The notes beneath the pieces were generated by a model. That model saw nothing but the letters and a program-made list of their open reading frames with translations, was not told where the DNA came from and did no database searches. Below are positions 26,036-34,734 of a DNA stretch of 64,000 nucleotides, one piece after another. Position numbers and translations under genes: made by a program. Source of the stretch: Caldilineaceae bacterium SB0664_bin_27 (GTDB lineage Bacteria; Chloroflexota; Anaerolineae; Caldilineales; Caldilineaceae); contig VXRG01000004.1 in assembly GCA_009838625.1 (NCBI GenBank), forward strand, positions 1-64,000. The letters are read 5' to 3'. Numbering within the stretch: the stretch's first letter is position 1; the number at the start of each line of letters is the position of its first letter.

Positions 26036-26041
26036 TATAAT
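26036..26041 (+). promoter_or_regulatory. Likely -10 element for moaB
   Basis: A perfect TATAAT lies about 100 nt upstream of the moaB start. I see no good -35 at 17 nt, so support is limited. Confidence 0.35.
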
Positions 26042-26139
26042 GTTCAGGTGAGTTGAGAGAGCAGAGGCGCCAAGACCCTCTGCGTGCCTCGCAATCTTCG
26101 CGCGTCTTCATTGACATACAGGTGATGAGAGGGTGAAAC

Positions 26140-26661
26140 ATGCAGAATGGATTGAGCTCAGAGGAGCATCGGCGGCTGGCGGAAGAAGAAAAGGGCAGCA
26201 TCGCCTTTGCGATCGTGACCGTCTCCGATACACGCACGCCGGAAACGGACCGCAGCGGCCAGGCAATCCGCCAGATGGCCGAGGCTGAGGGTCACCAGGT
26301 GATCGCTTCCCGCATCGTGCCGGACGAGCCGGAACAGGTGTCGGCCGCTCTGGAAGATTTCAGCGGGAGCGGCGCGCAGGTGATCATCTTCAACGGAGGC
26401 ACTGGTGTCAGTAAGCGGGACCGCACCTATGACGTCCTGTCGCAGGCGTTGGAAAAGGAGCTGCCGGGATTCGGAGAGATCTTTCGGATGCTCAGCTACG
26501 ACGAGGTGGGGGCGGCGGCGATGCTCAGCCGTGCCACAGCGGGCACGTATCGGGGCTGTGCGATCATCAGTGTGCCGGGTTCGACCAATGCGGTCAAACT
26601 GGCGATGGAGAAGCTGGTATTGCCTGAGATTCAGCATCTGGCGTGGGAGATTACGCGGTGA
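26140..26661 (+). CDS. moaB: Molybdenum cofactor biosynthesis protein MoaB/MogA family
   Basis: A 173-residue cytosolic protein that in the family adenylylates molybdopterin or takes part in molybdate insertion. It has [18 protein letters not shown], the [11 protein letters not shown] motif that binds the pterin, AMLSRATAG and the [14 protein letters not shown]-terminal motif. The start has AGAGGGTG upstream. No other cofactor genes are adjacent, so it stands as a single-gene unit. MoaB and MogA cannot be separated confidently by eye; the absence of extra domains favours MoaB-like. Confidence 0.92.
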   Translation: MQNGLSSEEHRRLAEEEKGSIAFAIVTVSDTRTPETDRSGQAIRQMAEAEGHQVIASRIVPDEPEQVSAALEDFSGSGAQVIIFNGGTGVSKRDRTYDVLSQALEKELPGFGEIFRMLSYDEVGAAAMLSRATAGTYRGCAIISVPGSTNAVKLAMEKLVLPEIQHLAWEITR

Positions 26662-26875
26662 CAAGATGCGCGAGCGGGCAGTGAGAGTGGTAACTTGGCA
26701 GGAAACCTATGGGGCCGTAGACATCAGCGATACGGCGTAAACTATACTCCTGCTTACAATATCCCGGAACACGGGCGCCGCTGGCGCATTTCTGGCACCC
26801 GTTAACCAAGTCACCTGAAGTTCCGCGAAGTGACGGCCTCGCTTTTCTGAAGAAGGCGCAACGCGGCTGAATTGC

Positions 26876-27109
26876 GTGTGGCCGCAGCAGACGACCGGTT
26901 ATCTGATGATCACCCCGGCCATCTTCTTGCTCCTGTTGTTGATCTTTTTCGCACTGTCCAATGTATTTCGCCTGAGCTTCTTTAAGATTACCGATCGGCG
27001 CGATCAGCTGGCCGCCTTCGCAGGGCTGAGAAACTTAGCCAGTCCGAGGGACCACAGCATTAGTCGTTTCGGCATGAAGAATACGCTCTTTAGCAATCTT
27101 TTTTCATAA
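26876..27109 (+). pseudogene. Remnant of a MalF-type ABC permease N-terminus
   Basis: The 77-residue ORF starts GYLMITPAIFLLLLLIFFAL and continues SNVFRLSFFKITDR then FAGLRNL and MKNTLFSNLF. These are the first membrane segment, the 'FVGLxNY' box and the 'NTL.FT' start of the second segment of sugar ABC permeases, with the intervening loop degraded. About 220 residues, including the EAA loop, are missing. No binding protein or partner permease is adjacent. I read it as a decayed fragment rather than a functional small protein. Confidence 0.65.
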
Positions 27110-27129
27110 TTTTCATTCTCACTTACAAT
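27101..27129 (+). promoter_or_regulatory. Possible promoter before the structured leader
   Basis: TTTTCA and TACAAT are separated by 17 nt. It lies just downstream of the permease remnant and would give a transcript containing the inverted-repeat region ahead of the glycoside hydrolase gene. Confidence 0.35.
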
Positions 27130-27197
27130 AGGAAAGCTTCCCCTGGCGCGAAATGTAGTGTCCGCAGCGGACTCAAGAGACTTGTGCCGTCCGCTCC

Positions 27198-27267
27198 GCG
27201 CGTGCACGCGCTGATTGAGGCGCATTCCTCCATGCGCTGAGGCCGTTCCCAGTGGGAATGCCTCAAA
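27198..27267 (+). ncRNA. Candidate structured leader RNA (palindrome plus three-way junction)
   Basis: A perfect 14-bp palindrome GCGCGTGCACGCGC lies at 27198-27211. Directly after it, TTGAGGC (27215-27221) pairs with GCCTCAA (27260-27266) and encloses two hairpins: GCAT/ATGC (up to 6 bp alternatively) with loop near 27226-27231, and TTCCC/GGGAA with a 3-nt loop at 27246-27258. It ends about 60 nt before the lipoprotein start. It resembles no riboswitch I know; folding potential is seen, function is inference. Confidence 0.35.
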
Positions 27268-27329
27268 GGCTGTGGAAGTACGGCGGACCATGTAATTTAA
27301 TCAGTCCCATCTTTTCTAAGGGCTAGACA

Positions 27330-28748
27330 ATGACCTTGCGATCCCGATTGCTTATCGGAATACTCTTGCTCGCTCTGATTTCTGTGGCCGCCTGCAATCG
27401 GTCTGACGAGGAGCCGACCACGACACCGACCAAGACGTCGACACCGGCCGGCGAGACGAGCCCGCCGCCAACGGATACACCTGCACCCCCTACGGCCACC
27501 GCGACCAGCGAGCCGCCGACGGCGACGCCGGAGCCGGAGGAAACTGCCACGCCGGCACCGACGGAGGAGCAGCCAGACACGCAGTCGCCGCAAGCGGAAC
27601 AGGTGGGAGAAGACGGGTTCTTACCCGCGACGATGGAGAGCCCTGATTTCGGCACGCAGGCCTTCCTCTGGTGGCGGCCCGAGGTGGCGGAGAGAGACTT
27701 GAACCTGATACGTGAGGGCGGCTTTCACTGGGTCAAGCAGACTTTTGCCTGGGAGAACATAGAGGGAGCAGGCAAAGGGCACCTGGATTGGTCATTCTCG
27801 GACCGAGTTGTACACCAGGTGAACAGCGCCAATCTGAAACTCCTCGCGCGGATCTCAATCGATCCGCAGAAAAGAGATTTCTGGGCGGGTCTTCCCCCCG
27901 ATAGCGCGGATCACTTCGCCGACTATGTATTTGCCTTGGCCAGCCGCTACAGTTGTAAGCCCGGGGCCGTTGGCTGTATTCAGGGATATCAAATCTGGAA
28001 TGAACCGAATCTAAGCCGTGAGTGGGGTCACAAGCGCCCGAATCCTGCCGAATATGTTTATTTTCTGGGCCGGGCGTATGCGGCGATCAAGCAGGCCAAC
28101 CCGAATGCAATCGTTGTCAGCGCCGGAATGGCGCCGACGGGAGATGACAACGAATACGCGATGCCGGACCACGTGTACTACGAGCAAATGTATGAGGCAA
28201 TGGGTGGAAGCAGCGAGGGTTACTTCGACGCGCTTGGCGTCCATGGGGTTGGATTTGCAGCGCCTCCCGAGCTGGACCCCGAGGTTGCGGCTACGGAAGA
28301 GCGGTACGGTGGGCACCGGTTCTTCAGTTTCCGCCATGTTGAGGATATTCGGGCGATCATGGAGCATTACGGTGACACGGACAAGCAGATCGTCCTGTTG
28401 GAGTTCGGCTGGACTTCCGACAATGTAAATCCGAACTATCGCTGGCATGGCAGGGATGCCGGTATCGATTTCGATGTGCAGGCAGAGTATCTGAGACGCG
28501 CTTACGAATGGGCCGAAGCCAACTGGCATCCGTGGATTGGCCTGATGAGTTTGATCACAATGCCCAATCTGGAGTGGCTGAGCGACGGCAATCCCGAGGA
28601 TGAAGAGCAGTTCTGGTGGGGAATCATGGAGCCCAGCCCGTGTTGTGGCCCGCCAACTTTCCGACCCGCCTACATAGAGCTATGCCAGTATCTGAATGCC
28701 AGGGAAGGACAGGCGTGCATACACGCGCCAGACGGACAGGGCCAGTAG
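27330..28748 (+). CDS. Glycoside hydrolase-like lipoprotein (clan A TIM barrel)
   Basis: A 472-residue secreted lipoprotein. The signal peptide ends in a lipobox (SVAAC), followed by a Pro/Thr/Glu-rich linker to about residue 90. The catalytic barrel shows the acid/base motif QIWNEPN (about residue 224) and a plausible nucleophile Glu in IVLLEFGW (about 355), as in GH5/GH39-type retaining hydrolases. The domain would face the exterior and attack a polysaccharide or glycan. The leader upstream is rich in inverted repeats. The substrate is unknown. Confidence 0.85.
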   Translation: MTLRSRLLIGILLLALISVAACNRSDEEPTTTPTKTSTPAGETSPPPTDTPAPPTATATSEPPTATPEPEETATPAPTEEQPDTQSPQAEQVGEDGFLPATMESPDFGTQAFLWWRPEVAERDLNLIREGGFHWVKQTFAWENIEGAGKGHLDWSFSDRVVHQVNSANLKLLARISIDPQKRDFWAGLPPDSADHFADYVFALASRYSCKPGAVGCIQGYQIWNEPNLSREWGHKRPNPAEYVYFLGRAYAAIKQANPNAIVVSAGMAPTGDDNEYAMPDHVYYEQMYEAMGGSSEGYFDALGVHGVGFAAPPELDPEVAATEERYGGHRFFSFRHVEDIRAIMEHYGDTDKQIVLLEFGWTSDNVNPNYRWHGRDAGIDFDVQAEYLRRAYEWAEANWHPWIGLMSLITMPNLEWLSDGNPEDEEQFWWGIMEPSPCCGPPTFRPAYIELCQYLNAREGQACIHAPDGQGQ

Positions 28749-28778
28749 GTAGGGGGCGAATGTTCGAAATGCGGACTG

Positions 28779-28997
28779 CTAACCGGTGATTTCCTGGAAG
28801 ACCTGGATGGCGTCTTCGATCAGGCCGGCGATGATATCGATCAAGTCAGCTTCACCGGTCAGGGTATCGATCTCAAACGCTGACGGGTCGGGCTGCCAGT
28901 TGCCGGACACGTAAAACCAGCCGAACAGTCCCGCGGCGATGACCGAAGTGAAGAAGATACGATTCAGAAGCCGGCTGTGGCGAGTGAAACGGGGCAT
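28779..28997 (-). CDS. Small single-pass membrane protein, hypothetical
   Basis: A 72-residue protein if started at the internal ATG; the ORF track runs to a TTG at 29108. It has a basic N-terminus (RFTRHSRLLNR), one membrane segment (IFFTSVIAAGLFGWFYV) and an acidic tail of about 40 residues that may form a helix (ADLIDIIAGLIEDAIQVF). It is convergent with the glycoside hydrolase-like gene. I do not recognise a family, and the start lacks a clear ribosome-binding site. Confidence 0.5.
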   Translation of the reverse strand: MPRFTRHSRLLNRIFFTSVIAAGLFGWFYVSGNWQPDPSAFEIDTLTGEADLIDIIAGLIEDAIQVFQEITG

Positions 28998-29101
28998 GAA
29001 AGTTGTGTAGGGCTCGACTGGCGTGTGACCAGGGACGCTCTTGTCGTATCGATAATTGTGACGCACTGTCGTCGGAATGATTTTGCTATGCTGGCATGAA
29101 T

Positions 29102-29129
29102 TTGCCAAATCCGGGGTCGGTGCTATACT
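29102..29129 (+). promoter_or_regulatory. Promoter of tRNA-Val
   Basis: TTGCCA and TATACT are separated by 16 nt, and the -10 lies about 50 nt before the tRNA. Both boxes are close to consensus, as expected for a stable RNA gene. Confidence 0.7.
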
Positions 29130-29178
29130 CTGCTGTGCTCCTGAATCGGCTGTTTCTTGACGACAGCAGGCTTAATTT

Positions 29179-29253
<75 letters not shown>

Positions 29254-29441
29254 CTCAGCAGTGATGATTTATCCTCCTACTATGCTTCAGAACCGCCAGT
29301 CATTCTGGACGGTGATGCAGACGCCTCGCATTCGAAATACGATCTGGGCTTCCCCTAACCCCGCAGCATCCATTTGCCTTTCGCCCCCTGGCAACTGAAA
29401 GAGCCGCGGGGAATCCTGGTCATTCCTTCCTTGGTCCTCAA

Positions 29442-30248
29442 ATGAAAACACTAAAGAAAACGGTCTACGAAATTATCGAAGAGGCTGCGCCGGGTAACCG
29501 GCCTAGCGAAATCTTTGACGTTTTCCTCATCACCCTGATCGCTCTGAATGTCGTTGCGCTGATCGTGGGGACAGTGGAGGAGATTCACCGGATTTCTCCC
29601 GGCGCCTTTTATCTCTTTGAAGTAATTTCGGTCGGCATCTTCACGGTGGAGTTTTTCTTGCGCGTCTGGACATGCACTGAGAATCCGAGTTACGCGCATC
29701 CGGTTAAGGGTCGACTCAAGTACCTTGTCTCTCCACTGGCGCTGATCGACCTACTGGCGGTTCTTCCGGTTTACTTGGTCTTCTTCATCAATCTGCGAGG
29801 GCTTGACCTGCGTTTCCTGCGGGTCATGCGTCTGCTGGCACGCATCGTGCGGCTGGGCCGGTACTTCAACAGTCTGCGCACCTTGGGTAAAATAGTTCAC
29901 ACAAGGCAAGGCGAACTGGCCGCGGTCGTGTCGGTACTCTTCCTGCTCTTGGTGATGACCTCCTCGCTCATGTTCTTTGCCGAACACAAGGCCCAACCGG
30001 AGGAGTTTGCCAGCATTCCGAGAGCTATGTGGTGGAGTATCATCACGCTAACAACGGTGGGCTACGGCGATGTGTTCCCTGTGACGCCGGCGGGGCGTTT
30101 CCTGGCGGGAGTCATTGCGATCGTCGGTATTGGGTTGTTCGCGCTGCCTGCGGGCATTCTGGGGTCGGGGTTTATGGAGGAACTGGAAAGGGAGGCGCGG
30201 GCGCCGGTCAGATGCCCCCATTGCGGTGAAGTGATCGATGAGGGGTGA
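29442..30248 (+). CDS. Voltage-gated-type potassium channel (ion transporter family)
   Basis: A 268-residue membrane channel with six segments. S4 carries regularly spaced Arg residues (LRFLRVMRLLARIVRLGRYF), and the pore has the K+ selectivity filter TTVGYGD before S6 (FLAGVIAIVGIGLFALPAGI). It is a KvAP-like six-helix subunit that would assemble as a tetramer. A short cytosolic tail has CPHCGE, half of a zinc-ribbon-like motif, which is odd but may be chance. It stands alone, downstream of tRNA-Val. Confidence 0.93.
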   Translation: MKTLKKTVYEIIEEAAPGNRPSEIFDVFLITLIALNVVALIVGTVEEIHRISPGAFYLFEVISVGIFTVEFFLRVWTCTENPSYAHPVKGRLKYLVSPLALIDLLAVLPVYLVFFINLRGLDLRFLRVMRLLARIVRLGRYFNSLRTLGKIVHTRQGELAAVVSVLFLLLVMTSSLMFFAEHKAQPEEFASIPRAMWWSIITLTTVGYGDVFPVTPAGRFLAGVIAIVGIGLFALPAGILGSGFMEELEREARAPVRCPHCGEVIDEG

Positions 30249-30300
30249 CGCACTCGGCGCGCCGCCACGGCCCTGCGAAGTGCTGAATCTACCCAGTCTC

Positions 30301-31083
30301 CTAACGACCGCTGAACTGCGGCTGGCGGCGCTGGCGGAAGGCGGATACACCCTCCTGGGCGTCGGCCGTGTAGGAGGCCAGGCTGCCGGCGAGCGTTTCG
30401 AGGACGACGCCGTTGTCGCCGCTGGCCGGGCTGGCGGCGTCGATCAGCTGCTTGGTCATTTGGACGGCGACCGGACCGTTGGCAGCGATGGAATCGGCCA
30501 GTTCGAGCGCCCGCTCTGCAAGCTGGTCCGCAGGAACTACCTCGTTTACAAGTCCCCACTGTTCAGCCTGTTCGGCTAAAACGCGATCTCCGCTGAAGAT
30601 CATCTGCTTGGCCCGGCTCGGCCCGACAAGCTGTGGCAGGCGCTGCGTGCCGCCCCAGCCGGGAATGATCCCCAGCTTTAGTTCCGGAAAGGATAGCTGC
30701 ACCTCCTCTGCTGCCAGGCGCAAGTCTGCGGCGAGAGCCAGCTCCAGGCCTCCGCCGAAAGTGTAACCATTGAGCACGGCGATGACCGGTTGGGGCAGGC
30801 GGGCGTAACGGGCGAAGATGCGATGCCCGTCGCGGATCCAGCGGCGGCCCATTTCTAGGGGTGGCAGGTCGCTCCATTCGTAGATATCGGCGCCGACACA
30901 GAAGGCTCTGCCGGTTCCGGTGAGAAGAACGACGCGTACGTCATGGTTGCGGTCCAGTTCGTCGGCGTAGGATTCAAGGGCGGCCAGCATCTCCGCGTTG
31001 AGAGCGTTAAGCTTGTCCGCGCGATTGAGGACGATGGTCGCGACTGGTCCTTTATATGTGAGTTTCACGAGTTCGGTGGTCAT
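30301..31083 (-). CDS. Enoyl-CoA hydratase/isomerase family protein
   Basis: A 260-residue crotonase-fold protein acting on acyl-CoA thioesters, likely in beta-oxidation or amino-acid breakdown. The oxyanion-hole segments are visible (GRAFCVGADIYEW; GYTFGGGLELALAADLRLA), and the catalytic-Glu region SFPELKLGIIPGWGGTQRL is intact, which favours hydratase activity. The length is normal. It is not next to other fatty-acid genes, so its pathway is open. Confidence 0.9.
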   Translation of the reverse strand: MTTELVKLTYKGPVATIVLNRADKLNALNAEMLAALESYADELDRNHDVRVVLLTGTGRAFCVGADIYEWSDLPPLEMGRRWIRDGHRIFARYARLPQPVIAVLNGYTFGGGLELALAADLRLAAEEVQLSFPELKLGIIPGWGGTQRLPQLVGPSRAKQMIFSGDRVLAEQAEQWGLVNEVVPADQLAERALELADSIAANGPVAVQMTKQLIDAASPASGDNGVVLETLAGSLASYTADAQEGVSAFRQRRQPQFSGR

Positions 31084-31243
31084 GGAGCTGCCTTTCGGTA
31101 GGGTGCGACAGAGACTTCGGGAACTTGTGGACGCTTTTGCCGCGCCGGTTCAAGGAGGCCTATCTATAATTCTGCTGGAAAGTTTCTGACAGGCTGGCGC
31201 CGGACCTGGAAGGCGACTGGACTTAACATGACCGGATAGCAGG

Positions 31244-32323
31244 TCAATCCTCGAATACAACCTCCGGTTCAGACTGGCTGCTGGCGGTCAGGGTGCCGAT
31301 AGGGATGGCATCAGGCAGCGCACTCTTGACGGGAACCGCCTGATCTTCGGCGATGACGGCCACCATGCCGATCCCCATGTTGAATACACGGTAAGCTTCT
31401 TCGGTTTCCATTCCACTCCAATCGAGCAGTCGGTGGAAGATTTGATGGACTTCCCAGCTACCGCGATTGATACGTGCTAGCAGGCCAGGAGGCAGGATTC
31501 GGGGCAAGTTGTCTTCAAGGCCGCCGCCGGTAATATGGGCCAGGCCTTTGATGGAAATGCCGGCTTCCTCCAGTTTCAACAGATGCGGCAGATAGGAGCG
31601 ATGAGGGGCGAGAACGGCGTCAATCAGCGGGATGCCGTCTTCCAACGGCTGTTGCAAGTCGCGGCCGGCGAGGACGTGCCGAATTAGTGAGTAGCCGTTG
31701 GTGTGGGGGCCACTGCTGGGCAGACCAAAGAGCAGATCGCCCGGTTGCATATCGTGTGGGCGGGGCAGGAGGGCTTCCTGATCGACCAGGCCGACGACGG
31801 TTCCGGCGACGTCGCAGGAGCCTGAAGTGTATACGCCCGGCATCTCAGCGGTTTCACCGCCAAGCAGAGCACAGCCGGCGGCGCGGCAGGCTTCGGCCAT
31901 ACCGAGGACGACGGCGGCAACGTTTTCGGGCACGAGCTTGTCTGCGGCTATATAGTCGAGGAAAAAGAGTGGCCTCGCGCCCTGCACGAGGATGTCGTTG
32001 AGGCAGTGGTTGACGATGTCCTGGCCGATGCCCTGCCAGCGGCTGTGCTGGCCGGCGAGCTTGACTTTGGTGCCTACGCCGTCGGTGGAGGCAACGAGCA
32101 GAGGCCTGGCGGGAAGCTTGGTAAGGGCGAAGAGGCCGCCGAAGCTGCCGATGTCGGCGCGTACGGCGGGCGTGAAGGTGGAGCGCACGGCTGACTTCAT
32201 CAGGTCGACGGCGCGATTGCCAGCTTCGATGTCGACGCCGGCTTCGGCGTAGCGGCTGGACTGTTGGCCGGTGGGGTCTAGTTTGTCTTGAGATCGGTCA
32301 GCAATTCTGCGAGGATGAGGCAT
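31244..32323 (-). CDS. purM: Phosphoribosylformylglycinamidine cyclo-ligase
   Basis: A 359-residue AIR synthetase, step five of purine synthesis, converting FGAM with ATP to AIR in the cytosol. Family motifs are clear: DGVGTKVKLA, the HCLNDILVQGA segment, ALLGGETAEMPGVY and GLPSSGPHTNGYSLIR, with a C-terminal GMVAVI. The N-terminus begins with about 24 extra polar residues before YAEAGVDIEAGN. No other pur gene is adjacent. Confidence 0.96.
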   Translation of the reverse strand: MPHPRRIADRSQDKLDPTGQQSSRYAEAGVDIEAGNRAVDLMKSAVRSTFTPAVRADIGSFGGLFALTKLPARPLLVASTDGVGTKVKLAGQHSRWQGIGQDIVNHCLNDILVQGARPLFFLDYIAADKLVPENVAAVVLGMAEACRAAGCALLGGETAEMPGVYTSGSCDVAGTVVGLVDQEALLPRPHDMQPGDLLFGLPSSGPHTNGYSLIRHVLAGRDLQQPLEDGIPLIDAVLAPHRSYLPHLLKLEEAGISIKGLAHITGGGLEDNLPRILPPGLLARINRGSWEVHQIFHRLLDWSGMETEEAYRVFNMGIGMVAVIAEDQAVPVKSALPDAIPIGTLTASSQSEPEVVFED

Positions 32324-32497
32324 GACGATTCATAGCGTCCAATTGCGAGAATTGAACCAAGTTGTGGCGGCAATTCAAGAACGATATTTTAACTGGTATT
32401 TCGTTCACTTAGAGTTGCCAAGGGCGTGGCGGCGCCTGACAATTTCACCATCCTTTAGACAACCCGAAGAAACACCAAGAGAGACGTACAACCTTAC

Positions 32498-32839
32498 TTA
32501 CGGTGCGCCCCGAATCACTCGAATCAGCTCACCTTCCAATGTCTCGTACTGTTCAATCGTCTCATGGACTCGTCTGGCCTGCCTTTCAAATTCCAGATCG
32601 TAGGTACAAGTGACAATTCCAGAGTGAACTGACGATTCCATATGGAGACGAACGAAATCCCTATGATTCATTGTTAGCACCGCCCGTATATAGGTTCTTG
32701 CAGCTGACAATACGTCCTCATCTGGAATGCCGCGATTTGCCTTGCCATCTTCTTGAATTGTCAAGACGTCATGCCCCAGTGATCGCAGTTCTTCAACCAC
32801 GGGGAACGGAAAGTCTTCGTCGGCGTACAGGCGGGCCAC
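32498..32839 (-). CDS. DUF5615 PIN-like protein, probable toxin of a DUF433 pair
   Basis: A 113-residue protein of the DUF5615 (Mut7-C-like PIN) type. Acidic residues at the start (YADEDFP), the GHDVLTIQEDGKANRGIPDE segment and LTMNHRDF match the family, whose fold resembles ribonucleases. It follows a DUF433 gene by 2 bp, the standard order for this class of putative toxin-antitoxin module. Nuclease activity is inference from fold. Confidence 0.85.
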   Translation of the reverse strand: MARLYADEDFPFPVVEELRSLGHDVLTIQEDGKANRGIPDEDVLSAARTYIRAVLTMNHRDFVRLHMESSVHSGIVTCTYDLEFERQARRVHETIEQYETLEGELIRVIRGAP

Positions 32840-32841
32840 TC

Positions 32842-33171
32842 CTATGCCGCCTCGTTTACCTTAATCTGCCGTTCGATTTCATCTCTGTTGGCTCGATAGT
32901 AAGCCCAGGCATTGGTCAAGTCCTCGGCACGAAGTGTTGGATATGCCCTTAGTATATCCGCTTCACTACTACCAAGGATTCTGGCTTGCGCCAGAAGCCA
33001 CACTGGGATACGTGTGCGCACTATACATGGATCACCCCCCAATACGCCCGGCCTACTTTCGATGCCAGGAAACGCGCCGCCGATGTCCCGGACAATCCAC
33101 TGGAGCAACTCAGCCTTTTCTGCCGCCGTTATGTCTGGAATCAAGTCTCTGATTCTCTCTAAAGTCGTCAT
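32842..33171 (-). CDS. DUF433 protein, probable antitoxin
   Basis: A 109-residue protein. It has the DUF433 signature: SRPGVLGGDPCIVRTRIPVW, then an ILRAYPTLRAEDLTNAWAYY helix-turn-helix-like stretch. The start is backed by AGGGAG upstream. It is the first gene of a two-gene unit with the DUF5615 gene. Family members are thought to neutralise the PIN-like partner and bind DNA; this is established by association only. Confidence 0.87.
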   Translation of the reverse strand: MTTLERIRDLIPDITAAEKAELLQWIVRDIGGAFPGIESRPGVLGGDPCIVRTRIPVWLLAQARILGSSEADILRAYPTLRAEDLTNAWAYYRANRDEIERQIKVNEAA

Positions 33172-33220
33172 TTGCTTTTACTCCCTACCTTTACGGTTTC
33201 AAGAGAGCGAGGTTAACCCA

Positions 33221-33229
33221 ATAATAGCA
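33221..33229 (-). promoter_or_regulatory. Extended -10 promoter of the DUF433/DUF5615 pair
   Basis: On the minus strand TGCTATTAT provides an extended -10 about 50 nt upstream of the antitoxin start. No clear -35 is seen, which is compatible with extended -10 promoters. Confidence 0.4.
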
Positions 33230-33400
33230 GAGAAACTGAAATTCGTCGCAAGCTAGCGCTCCATTGCAGCTTCTTTCCTCAGTGCTTTACTCTGACATGA
33301 ATGAGAGGCCAGATCCATTCTTAAGACCTTTCGAAGCATCAAGCAGTCGGACCTGTTTCTATTTCAACATTTTTCCAGAATTACGATGATTCTCGGACGT

Positions 33401-34669
33401 TCAATCGTACTTGAAGCTGCGAATCCCTATGATGAATAGCACAGCCGCCGCGGCCATGAGGACTGCTATTTCCGGGATGACTTCGGTAAACCCGCCGTCA
33501 TACCAGATCAGGTCCTGGAAGGCATCCATGGCCCAGGCGACGGGAGAGAGGTGCCCAATTGTCTGCATGAATTCAGGGACGATTTCGAGCGGCCACCAGG
33601 CGCCGCCGAGGGGGGCGAGCGACAGCGACAGGAGGAGGACGAGGCCATTGGCCTGGCCTTCACTCTTGATCCAGGGGGCCAGAGCGAACGTGAGGGCGGT
33701 GATGCAGAGGACGAAGGCAGCCATTGTCGCGAGCAGGGCAGGTGGACTACTACCGAAGTCCATGCCAAATGCAGCGCCGACTGCAAAAACGATGAAGAAC
33801 TGAATCATGCCAAGAGTGAAGTAGACACCAATCTTGGCGCCAAGAATCTGTGCGCGGGAAAGTGGGAGGGCCATCAAGCGCTGGAGGGTCCACTGGCGGC
33901 GCTCGCGCAGTAGGACGGCCATGCCGCCGAGCACAGTGAACATGACGTACAGGGACCCCATTCCAGGCGCGGACTGGTTGAACCCGTTGTCGATGCCGCT
34001 TTCATCTTCGTTGGCATCGACGACCCGGAAGAGGACGGCTGGCGGTTGATAAGTCGACAACTGCAGTGCGCGGTGGTAGATAGTGTTCAGGAAGCTGTCG
34101 CGCGTCTCCCCGTCCAAAGCCGGCAGCGTGACCGCGTTGGTCAGATTGTCGAGTAGGGCGGAGGACACGCCCTTTGTCATGGATGCGCTGCTCGTGCGCT
34201 GGAGGACGGCGTTCAGGCTCTGCAGAACGGGGCCGGGCTGCATCGGATCGGACCGTGAATAGTAGTCGATGGTAACGGTCTGGAAGTCGTTCAGAGCCGC
34301 GGCATAGCCGGCGGGGATGGCGATTAGTGCGCTGGTCCTGCCCGAACGCGCGCGCTCGATGGCGCGATCCATGTCCAGAGGTTCATCTTCGAGGCGGCAG
34401 TAGTCGTCAGCGTCATTGTCAGGAGGACATAGCACGAGTGCATCATTGGCGGCGCGAAGCTCTTCGATCAACTGGGCTGACATGTCGCTGCCGTCAAGAT
34501 CGATCAGGTCGACTCGGAGGCGGGTCGGCCCGCCGCCGCCGATGCGGCCCAGGCTCCAGCCGATAACGACTGTAAGGAGGACGGGAATGACGAGCAGGCC
34601 GACCAGGTTGCCCCGCTGCGAAGAATAGATTTTCAAGTCGTTGAGGATAATTGTCAGAATCGATCGCAT
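33401..34669 (-). CDS. ABC-2 type transporter permease, shorter subunit
   Basis: A 422-residue exporter permease. It has one N-terminal membrane segment (GNLVGLLVIPVLLTVVIGW), a large extracytoplasmic domain of about 170 residues, then about five membrane segments (SLYVMFTVLGGMAVLL; FALAPWIKSEGQANGLVLL). The layout matches the YhgE/Pip or CcmB-like ABC-2 permeases. The upstream 529-residue permease and the ATPase complete the complex. The cargo is unknown; family members export antibiotics, lipids or polymers. Confidence 0.9.
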   Translation of the reverse strand: MRSILTIILNDLKIYSSQRGNLVGLLVIPVLLTVVIGWSLGRIGGGGPTRLRVDLIDLDGSDMSAQLIEELRAANDALVLCPPDNDADDYCRLEDEPLDMDRAIERARSGRTSALIAIPAGYAAALNDFQTVTIDYYSRSDPMQPGPVLQSLNAVLQRTSSASMTKGVSSALLDNLTNAVTLPALDGETRDSFLNTIYHRALQLSTYQPPAVLFRVVDANEDESGIDNGFNQSAPGMGSLYVMFTVLGGMAVLLRERRQWTLQRLMALPLSRAQILGAKIGVYFTLGMIQFFIVFAVGAAFGMDFGSSPPALLATMAAFVLCITALTFALAPWIKSEGQANGLVLLLSLSLAPLGGAWWPLEIVPEFMQTIGHLSPVAWAMDAFQDLIWYDGGFTEVIPEIAVLMAAAAVLFIIGIRSFKYD

Positions 34670-34734
34670 CTATTGGAGACTATGTACCGGATGTCTATTG
34701 CTTTGGCCGTGTCGTTCGTGAGTTGAGCCTGAAT

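Larger units (their letters stand above)
24782..26139. other. Gene-free, repeat-rich intergenic region
   Basis: No ORF here has a domain or good start signal. The region carries the importer promoter (25066-25094), copies of the dispersed intergenic element (about 25238-25267 and 25323-25389), a 13-bp direct repeat pair, a perfect 15-bp hairpin, extra ATGCATCACTTT words, and a -10 element for moaB. At about 1.35 kb it is the longest gene-free stretch in the window. Confidence 0.6.
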
